Below are positions 56,449 to 64,000 of a stretch of DNA of 64,000 bases, piece after piece. Location of the stretch: the NCBI GenBank assembly GCA_963580455.1, contig OY756961.1:22797001-22861000 (forward strand), given 5' to 3'. Both the position numbers and the translations under genes were made by a program. Under the pieces are notes generated by a model that searched no databases, had not been told where the DNA came from, and saw only the letters and a program-made list of their open reading frames with translations. This DNA comes from Euonymus europaeus. Its lineage: Eukaryota > Streptophyta > Magnoliopsida > Celastrales > Celastraceae. Position 1 is the stretch's first letter, and every line of letters begins with the position of its first letter.

Positions 56449-56790
56449 CAATTGTAACTTATTTTTTCATTGAAGCATCCATATTGGTGCTTTGTAGCGA
56501 ATGAAAGCAAGAAAATTACATAATATATGTAGTTTTTCAATTTTGACATCAATATTCGAGCAAAGTAGTTGCTTTTCTTTTATGTTTCCACGTTATTCTA
56601 TTAAAAACTTGCATCTCTCTCATACAAGCGAAAAAACAAAGAATGAGATAGTGGTGTACATAAATGAGTACCTCAAACTTAAAGTTGACACTAGATACTC
56701 ATTTCTGCTGTAGGTTCAGTAAAGGTTTCTAAAGATTAGATATAGGTAGTCTTACCTAGAATTTTGATTTCAATTGTTCTCTGAAGCAGC

Positions 56791-59700
56791 ATGGCTTCAG
56801 TTGATGTGATCAAAGTTTGTGCCGATTCGATTAGCCAAGTAAGTGTGGTTTCTCATATTGATTTCAAACTGCATCTTCATTGCCTACGCGTGATTGATAA
56901 TTGTTTCTTTATTTTACTTGATTGAGTAGTTATTGAATCACATTGAAGAATCCATTCTTTACCTGGATGCTGGATGCACTGAAAGTTTTCAATTTGTTGG
57001 AGTTTTTCCCTTGTTACTGGAGCCTGGAGCACGAGCTGTTTGCCGCTTGAAGAACACGACTTCTCTTGATGAGGTAACACTGAGATTTTTTATTGGTTTC
57101 TTTTATTTTTTTTAAATGATAAACAAAGCTACTTACAACATAGTGCTATGAAGAGCTAAATTTATTAAGATTTGAACTTACGAAAGCCAGGCACAAGAGG
57201 ATGGTACAAATAGAAGCATCATTAAAAATTGTACGTAAACCAAAAAGAGTTGTGGAACTTGTAGAATCTCTTTATTTATGTAAAGATTGGTGAAAAAGGC
57301 ATATATATATATAGCCATGTTTGGAGGTTATCCGTCACATGAAGTTGCTGGTTCCTTTGAGTGTGCACTAACTTTGTTGAGATGATAATGTCCATTGTCT
57401 TACTATGATACTAAAGTCTGGAACTTGAAGTGTCTTCTTTGTCCTCCCTTCTGGTGGTGGATTGCAACTCGGGGTTTGATCCTCCTAGGAAAATTTTGGT
57501 GATCGCATCTCATCTGCTGTGTCATGCACATCGTTATATTTCATGGTGCCTATGCAGACACCAAGGTAATTTTCGTTGTACAATAGCTACGTCTATCTCT
57601 GAGGTGCTTCATTGGCATCTGTGTTTTTTATTTAAAGCTTTTTGTATATGCATTTTCTCTGCTTTTGTTTTCGTCTGCTCTATCACGGGAAAATGATGAC
57701 TCAAGTGCTTATTTTTCTGTATCTATCCATTTATTCCTATCGTACTTAATACTATACCACCAGCACTATCTCAAGTTCTTAACTACGGTTATTGGACCCT
57801 TTCTTGTTTCCCATTTATCTTATGCTCCTGACTGCATAATGCAGAGAAGGGCTAGGGGTGTTGACGATGGGGTTCAATGGAAGTTCATTACTTATTGAAA
57901 TACAACAAAAGAAAAAAAGAAAGCCACTCAGCTGACAACCCTTTTTCAAAGAATCTAAAAATAGACTTTACATAGCTAACTATTGTTTTAGTACTTCGAA
58001 GAGAAATGTCAGTTCTTGGGTTGCCCTTTCTTCGTCTCCCCTTTGTAAATTTTATATTTTGCTGTAAATCAATTTCCTTAATAATAATTGTTGTACATAT
58101 TTTATATATTTAGAAGATAAGCTAATGTCTTTCAACCATTTGCAGGAAATGACGTTTTGGAATATAGACTTATGACAAAGGAGAGTGAAAACAAAATCAT
58201 GTTTCTTTAGAATGGAGTGGAGGCAGCTCTCGTCATATGTATTCAAGAGCTAGAAAGAGTTCACTGCCGAGCCTTACAGGTAGCTCACTCTGCATATCTT
58301 GATTCACATGTACGTGCCCTTCATCAATTTATCAGTGGAGCATTTTTAATATCGATTGCTTTGTCTGAACGAATTACTCTGACCATGGTTCCTTTTCTTT
58401 GAATTTTGTAGATGGGCTTGAAAATGGAAATATTTTCCCTTGGTGATTTGTCGAAAGCTGTTGGGAAGGTTCTAACAGACATATCACGCCTTTATTATGT
58501 AGGCTGACATAAACGATCAGTGGGGCTGTTACTGGTTGATCGCACACTTGATCTCCTTACTCCATGTTGTCACGGGGACTCCGTTGTTGACTGTATATTT
58601 TCATCTTTGCCTCGTAGGGAAAAAACGACCTCCTACTCCAAAACAAAAGGCTTGCAAGCCCAACACAAACTTATATCATGCAGCCTTCAACATGCTCTTT
58701 TTGATGGGCAGCTACCACTTGCTGAAATACTAAGTGAAGAAGATTCTAGGCCTTCAGAAAGTATTGAAGCTTTTCTTTGTGGTTGGGAGTCACATAACTA
58801 TACATCTTAAGTTGTAGACTTGAAAAATCTCAGCACCAAAGTTCATGATGGAAAGTTCCTTTGCTTCGATATTCCTCAACTTACTGGGTCCTCTGTATCC
58901 ACCGAAAGCTTTTGTGGAACACCATATCTGGAAGCTATTCTAGATAGAAGAACAAAAGATGGAGCTGTACTGTTAAAGAAGTTGCTGCAAGAAGCTCTGC
59001 TTCGGGAAAACATTAATGTTGATGTGAAAACTCGTCCTGGTACTGCTACAACATCGGAATTACAGTCCATGATCAAAACGCTGGCCAAAGATCAATCAAC
59101 TTTACTAAGAAATAAAGGAATAATTCAGCTAGCAGCTGATGCTCTGATTGCCCTTGATGAACCATTTTCTGCTAGATGGGATGCATTTATCAGTGCTGAG
59201 AATATATCGAGTGTTAATGCTGGGGACACTAGCCTGGGTATTGCTGCTCAAATTGGTGATCTTGTCAGTAAGAGTACTTCGGTTGGATCCCATGTAAAGA
59301 AGAATGGAAGATGGAGACCTTGCAAGGGCTACATTGTTTTCAAGATTCTTTGCTACTTACAATTGTCTGGATATATATTAGCTGGTGAGAATTTTCCAAC
59401 GTCTAGTTCTGGTGGACCTTTTTCTTGGCAAGAGGAGAATTTTCTGAAAGAAGCTATTGTGGATGCGATTCTTGAAAACCCATCAACTGCTAAACTGAAG
59501 TTTCTTAATTGTCTCCCCGAAGAGCTTGAAGCCAATTTGAAAAGACAAATATCAGAGGAATCCAAAGCGGCTCTTCCGTATCAGTTAGATATTGATGATT
59601 TTGATGATGACCAGTGGGGAAGTGGGATGAGGAAACTGACGAGGATGATTCATAAATGCAGAGAAAAATATGATGACGTGCAGTTGAAGTTGGAGTTGCG

Positions 59701-60235
59701 TCACAGGGTGGATACTCTTTTCAAATTCCTTCACAAGTTATCTTCTCTGAAAAGGAAGAATTTGCCTCTGAGAGAATGGTCGTTGACTTCAGATTCAAAG
59801 GGTAATTTCGTTGGTGATCCCTACTCAAGTAAAGGATTTGTTTACAAGCTTCTTATACAAGGGTGTTGGGCAAGTATGACTACCCGGATTGGTGTACCAT
59901 TCCTCTACCGTGGGGCGATTTTTTAAAAGTGGATTCGGAAGATTTGGCCTCGGACAAGTAAATTTCAGTTCCTTTGGATTTTCACATAGATCATTCTTCA
60001 ATAATTATGTTCTAAACTTTGTCTTTCGAATTTCGCAGACTAGGCCAACTCTCGCTGATCAAGAATGTCATTCTTTTTTTCTTTTTTTTTGACGCATCAA
60101 TGGCCTTGAGGTGTGAATTGATTAATAACTCTTACATGCTAATGGAGAAAAGAAGGATAACAGAGTTCCTACCGGCGAATTGGCTTGTAATACTTGTGAT
60201 CAGTTTTGCCTTATCAATTCCCCGAGATCCGCGAT
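56791..60235 (+). pseudogene. Decayed MIP3/SCFD2-like Sec1/Munc18 family gene
   Basis: Exon 1 (56791-56838, MASVDVIKVCADSISQ), exon 2 (56930-57073, LYLDAGCTESFQFVG) and exon 3 (about 57450-57602, KILVIASHLLCHAHRYI) follow the N-terminus of plant MIP3, a Sec1-domain protein of the MAG2 Golgi-to-ER tether. A scrap (58280-58312, VAHSAYLDS) and the main exon (58412 on: LLLVDRTLDLLTPCCHGDS, GTPYLEAILDRRTKDGAVL, ILAGENFPTSSSGGPFSWQE, VDTLFKFLHKLSSLK) continue it to VYHSSTVGRFFKSGFGRFG and TRPTLADQ. Lesions: loss of roughly 150-200 codons before 58412, TGA at 58505, TAA at 58808, a double frameshift near 59325-59365, another near 59860-59890, a T-rich slip near 60072-60090, and no clear acceptor for exon 3. 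It cannot make the full protein of about 850 residues. Splice sites at several exons survive, so loss is fairly recent. Confidence 0.85.
58820..59926 (+). pseudogene. Longest surviving open piece of the MIP3-like relic
   Basis: 368 codons without a stop, covering the second half of the Sec1-like domain (LRENINVDVKTRPG, MIKTLAKDQSTLLRNKGIIQ, acidic LDIDDFDDDQW). Around residues 165-185 the frame is out of register (the neighbouring frame reads FQDSLLLTIV, which fits the family), then returns. After residue 345 it leaves the correct frame again. An ATG-initiated transcript from here is conceivable but there is no promoter evidence. Confidence 0.8.
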
Positions 60236-60646
60236 GACTTTTATAATTTGCTGATAGAAATCAAAAGCACATAAATTCTGTTGGATTCTATAGAAGGTTG
60301 AGGATTGAAAGATCGTGATCACTTATAAGATATTATTATTCTGAAGAGTTACTGCTTAGGCTAGTACTGTTTGTTTGAAGGAAAGTTGTTCTTTTGATTG
60401 ATTGATTTCTGGGTTCATGAGAGCTGAAGTGTCACCCTCTGAAAAAATATACTAAAGCTGCACTAAATGAGCAAATTTTGATAAATAATTTGACAAATAG
60501 TAAAGCTACAATATGTAATACAATGGTGCCAGAGGAACATCCTTAGAGATCCTTGGACAATGAAAATGTTTTCCATGAGCCAGTTTCTGAAGATTTTTTT
60601 ATCACAAGAAGAGCCTTTTGCACTAGATTGTTTATATTCTATGTAA
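60236..60646. other. Spacer between convergent MIP3 relic and GRAS gene
   Basis: About 410 bp, probably the GRAS 3' UTR on the minus strand. No gene. Confidence 0.5.
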
Positions 60647-62251
60647 CTAATGACTACTATTGTTCACTTGCCAGGCAGAAGCTAGCATTATAGGCCTATC
60701 TTTCCATCCAAGGAGGAGACAACCTTTCTCCCAAGATAAAGTGTACCCATCACAACCATAAACAGATAGCATCATCCTTGCTTGACTCATACACTTCAAT
60801 CCCATCACTTGAAAACCGGCTCGCCCTAATTGCCTTCTCCATTGGCTTGCTCCTTCGTGCCTTTCAATCCTATCTGAACCTTCATAAGCTACAATGTTGC
60901 GGATTTCCTCCGCGAAATGCATCCTCTCCATCTTCAACCTCTGTGGACTATTTCGCGGGAGACTGGCATCTAGCGAATCAAAAATTGCAGAGTAATAGTG
61001 TAGTGACTGAAGAAATCTTCCAAGAAAGAAAGGTCCATTGTGGTTTGCATCTTGTTCCACAACTGTAAGCAATGTTGGCCTTAATTTCTTGATTGCCTGG
61101 AGAATAACCTTAAGAGAGCCTCTACTCTCTTTCACATGCTTGTGCAAGTGCATAATACCATTCACAAATAGTGCCTCATCTTCTCTCAAATTTAACTTCT
61201 CTTTGGTTAAAAGTGATGGAGTTAAGGGCTCTGATACCATGTCGAACTCTAGAGCGATGCCTTGTGATTTAGCATCCTCAATTAGGCCTTTCATGTTGGT
61301 TTCCAGTTCTGATAAATTCTGTTCACTGATCAATCCTGTGATCCGGATTTTCGGGGGACCTTCCGGCCTTGAAGCCAGAGTTCTTATAAGGGAAGGCCAT
61401 TGAAGTGTGTGCTCCATTCCTAGATCAATTATATGCAATGAGTCTTTACCTTGAGCAGCTTGAGATATAGCTTCATTTGCTGCCATGAACCCAAAAGCAA
61501 CAAAAGGAGTTGTTTGGTAAACAAGCTGAAATGCTTCCATTTTCTCCTCTCTTGTGATCAAAGACACATCCATTCCACCATTTGTGAATAACCCATTTGG
61601 ATTGACATTTTGAAGAAGGGATAGCCTCGATTTTAACCCGATTGCAAAGCAATACGCTACGCGCTGCAATGAATCTCCCCAGGGATTTGAAGATGCACAA
61701 ACTTGGCCTAGAATTGATTCTGCAAGTTGGGTATCTCTGCAACCAACAGCCTCAGCACAAGCCAACAACAAGTGCACCAAATGGAGCCCTTGATCCACAC
61801 CATGAGTATGACTCACTTGTTCTATATTTATACTAGGAGGCACAATTTCAGTGCTTCCAGTAAGATCTTCTTCACTGGAGCCTCTCATCTCCACCAATAA
61901 CTCATCATCTCCTTCTAACATTGAAAGAATTTCCATTTCCATGTCAACTTGGAAGTGTTGATTGAAATCTTGGTGCTCGACTGGGAATTTGTTATTGTCG
62001 TTTCGATCATCATCGACATTAATGAAGCTGTCAATCAAATCATCCACCTCAGAAGTGGCTAAGTGAGGATTACCAAAAGTATGAGGAGAAGGAGAAAACA
62101 ACTCAGAATCATTGATCATTGTCTCCTCCATTAATGACTCATCACTTCCATGTTCTTGATCAACTCTTTCGGGGCAAAACCTTCTAATGGCAAGGTCTTG
62201 GTTGAGTCTCTCATTCAAGGGGAAGGAGAGCCACCAATTCATAGCTTCCAT
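60647..62251 (-). CDS. GRAS-domain transcriptional regulator
   Basis: An intronless 534-residue protein. Residues 1-150 are acidic and variable (EEDLTGSTE, many D/N). The GRAS domain follows: LHR I at about 155-215 (LVHLLLACAEAVGCRD), the VHIID core as LHIIDLGMEHTLQWP at 272-286, LHR II (about 310-385, with TPSLLTKEKLNLREDEALFVN), the PFYRE region (GPFFLGRFLQSLHYYSAIFD, then RNIVAYEG), and SAW at the end (WRRQLGRAGFQVMGL, LGWKDRPIMLASAW). GRAS proteins act in the nucleus as co-regulators in hormone and development pathways. Similar proteins are often labelled DELLA RGL1-like, but the DELLA and TVHYNP motifs are absent, so gibberellin-controlled degradation is not indicated. Start at 62251 because it gives MEAMNWW and a normal N-terminus. 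Intact. Confidence 0.95.
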   Translation of the reverse strand: MEAMNWWLSFPLNERLNQDLAIRRFCPERVDQEHGSDESLMEETMINDSELFSPSPHTFGNPHLATSEVDDLIDSFINVDDDRNDNNKFPVEHQDFNQHFQVDMEMEILSMLEGDDELLVEMRGSSEEDLTGSTEIVPPSINIEQVSHTHGVDQGLHLVHLLLACAEAVGCRDTQLAESILGQVCASSNPWGDSLQRVAYCFAIGLKSRLSLLQNVNPNGLFTNGGMDVSLITREEKMEAFQLVYQTTPFVAFGFMAANEAISQAAQGKDSLHIIDLGMEHTLQWPSLIRTLASRPEGPPKIRITGLISEQNLSELETNMKGLIEDAKSQGIALEFDMVSEPLTPSLLTKEKLNLREDEALFVNGIMHLHKHVKESRGSLKVILQAIKKLRPTLLTVVEQDANHNGPFFLGRFLQSLHYYSAIFDSLDASLPRNSPQRLKMERMHFAEEIRNIVAYEGSDRIERHEGASQWRRQLGRAGFQVMGLKCMSQARMMLSVYGCDGYTLSWEKGCLLLGWKDRPIMLASAWQVNNSSH

Positions 62252-62329
62252 TGATGTTTCTTTGAGGAGTTAAGGAAGGTTTGGAGTTTGGTTTCTTGGT
62301 GCTAAAATGTTGAGTGTTTGGAGTCTTAT

Positions 62330-62350
62330 TAGTCACATATAAATGCCACA
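62330..62350 (-). promoter_or_regulatory. Likely TATA box of the GRAS gene
   Basis: On the minus strand GGCATTTATATGTGAC (TATA at about 62336-62345) lies about 90 bp before the ATG, a usual distance. Confidence 0.45.
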
Positions 62351-63355
62351 TTTTTATCATTGATTTATGATATACAAGAAATATATTATATGTTAGAATC
62401 TAAATGATGATCCTACAATATTAGCTGTCAAGGTTAAGTATCCTAGGAAGGGATCAAGCAAGGCCAACCCTAGCATAGCCATTGAACTTTCAAGACAAGA
62501 CAAAACATATATAGTGAGAATTTAATAACAACAAAGCTTTGCTATTAAATTTTTTCTTTAACACCACATATAAAAAACAGTACTTTCTTTGGGAGGGAAT
62601 AAAACTCTAGCATCCGGAGGTCGAATTTATTTCTTTAATCATATTAACATCCCATGAATTGGTTTTGATATATTTTTATTCAACCTGGTATTTTAAGTTG
62701 AATCGTAGTGAAAAGTCTGATATCCAGTTTAATCAATAGAACTTGTACTTACTCGCCGATATTTAAAACATTAACCATTCACCAATTCCACCCTCAAATA
62801 TTTATTTCTTTGGTCAAGAATTGAAGTTTCTAAAGTTCACAAAGCAGAATCAAGAAGATATTGGGGGATGGAATAAAATGGAATTAGGTGAAGGTTAAGT
62901 GAAAGGGACATTGATAAGGATGGAGTGAGACAAGCCTTGTCTTTTTTTAGCACTAATTAGGAATTTGACCAAAAATACCGTCCTTAAAAGACAAATGGTG
63001 AGAAGGCACAAAAAATTATTCGTTGGATATTAATGTGTTTGTCTCCCTTGGACGGCCAACAAGCAATGGGACATAGAGAGGTGGCCTAGGCATTTTATTA
63101 ATATATGGTTTTATTTCCCTTTAATTTGTTGTTTAATTTGTGTATACATGTATAGATTCTTCTATCATAAATTATCACATTATTCTAAGTGAAACTAAGA
63201 GGGGATGGGTGGGAATTATTCTTATATGAAAAATTATTATTATTATTATTATTTAGTGCTATACATCATATAAAATTGGAATGATACTCTTGTCCTGGGT
63301 TTAATTTTACTTTTTAAATTAATTATTATGTACACTTGAAAAATATACCTTATCA
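62351..63355. other. Intergenic region between divergent GRAS and edge gene
   Basis: AT-rich with a short TTA-type microsatellite (about 63234-63252). No gene seen. Confidence 0.5.
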
Positions 63356-63359
63356 TTTG

Positions 63360-63460
63360 CCAATGGGCTTGGACGACCCGGCCCATCTACATAACCTCTT
63401 TCTAAGTCTAGCCTTAAAAACAACAGGAAAAAGGTCACACCTCAACTCTAACCCTAATAC
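63360..63460 (+). promoter_or_regulatory. Site II and telo-box promoter motifs of the edge gene
   Basis: TGGGCT (63364-63369) and GGCCCA (63380-63385) are paired site II elements, bound by TCP factors, and AACCCTAA (63450-63457) is a telo-box. This combination marks plant genes for ribosomal, mitochondrial and other housekeeping proteins. It lies about 400-490 bp before the first recognisable exon. Confidence 0.55.
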
Positions 63461-63851
63461 GGTAGGTCTCTTCACAATCCTTAGTTGTGGTCTTCTTAAC
63501 CAGTATCCACCTGTCTTCCCGTCTCTTTCAACGGTAATTTCCACATCCCCTTCTTTCTCATTCCGATCAAGATCTGCAAATCTTTAATGGATAGTTGATA
63601 ATTTATTTGCAAGCTTAGCCTTGAAGTCTTTTGCTCGTCTATGCCCTTATTCGTACCACTTTCCATTCTAAAAGCAAGAAAGTTTCTCAGATTGGGGCAA
63701 ATCTAGAGAAAGAAGGGTTCCTCATATGAGGTAGAATGCTTTTCTGCTATTTAAAGAAATGCTTACCAAGTTTGGGCTCGATCCCAATAGCCTTATTAGT
63801 TCTATTCTGTTTTTTACTGTGAGCTTGCTATTCCTTCTTATTGATGCACAG

Positions 63852-64000
63852 TGAAAGCTGCATCCCTTTCAGAGATTATCAACTCTCCATTAAATATCAG
63901 AGTGTACGATTCTAAGAGTTTGTTCAAGGAGCACTTCAAGAGGCTCGCTGGCTACAAATTGCCTATCAAATCTGTAGTTCTCAAAGAGGATTCTTGGACT
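63852..64000 (+). CDS. First visible exon of an unidentified gene leaving the window
   Basis: After a T-rich tract and the acceptor TTGATGCACAG the frame is open to the window end and reads KAASLSEIINSPLNIRVYD, then LFKEHFKRLAGYKLP and VVLKEDSW. Codon choice and residue pattern look genuinely coding, with basic and hydrophobic residues in alternation. I do not recognise the family. The start codon and earlier exon, if coding, should lie between 63460 and 63830; ATGs there give only short frames, so exon 1 may be largely leader. Partial; the rest is beyond 64000. Confidence 0.5.

Noticed and set aside
56791..60235. Functional MIP3 gene with unusual introns
   Set aside because: The stops at 58505 and 58808 lie within conserved coding segments, and at least three frame changes occur inside conserved blocks.
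60647..62251. Calling the GRAS protein a DELLA
   Set aside because: The defining N-terminal DELLA and TVHYNP motifs are absent.

Overview
The window is nuclear DNA of a flowering plant, most likely a eudicot. It has GT-AG introns, plant-only gene families (SAUR, R2R3-MYB, DYW-class PPR, GRAS), AT-rich spacers and many plant transposons. I cannot name the species. All names rest on reading the sequence and recalled family motifs; no search was run.

Layout. 0-4.3 kb (minus strand): a YqaJ/lambda-exonuclease-type nuclease gene preceded by the first two exons of a mitochondrial HSP90 gene, the second carrying an in-frame stop. 4.3-15.6 kb: no intact gene; a transposon with degenerate terminal repeats, a 734-bp inverted repeat (5776-7599) able to form a long RNA hairpin, an LTR fragment, and Tourist-like or other MITEs. 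15.6-21.6 kb: a complete minus-strand Ty1/copia element with 419-bp LTRs and a GAAAT target duplication, broken between protease and integrase. 21.9-29 kb: repeat-rich, with a transposon built from a short motif and its reverse complement (second copy at 33.1-34.8 kb), a mitochondrion-like patch, a direct duplication and a Gypsy-like LTR. 29.36-29.80 kb: an intact SAUR gene. 30-44 kb: a SINE with target duplications, a relic P-loop exon, an inverted repeat, and a second, decayed copia element with a 3' LTR. 44.4-46.8 kb: a three-exon R2R3-MYB gene. 46.8-50 kb: two diverged LTR-like repeats in opposite orientation. 52.1-53.1 kb: a PIF/Harbinger element with TAA duplications and a transposase relic. 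53.3-56.4 kb: an intact DYW-class PPR gene. 56.8-60.2 kb: a decayed Sec1/Munc18-like MIP3/SCFD2 copy. 60.6-62.3 kb: an intact intronless GRAS gene. 63.3-64 kb: promoter motifs and the first recognisable exon of a gene leaving the window.

The intact genes (nuclease, SAUR, MYB, PPR, GRAS) do not form a pathway; neighbours are simply syntenic. The most interesting features are the hairpin locus, the HSP90 leader exons in front of the nuclease gene (possible exon co-option with a frame change), and decay of an ordinarily conserved MIP3-type tethering gene.
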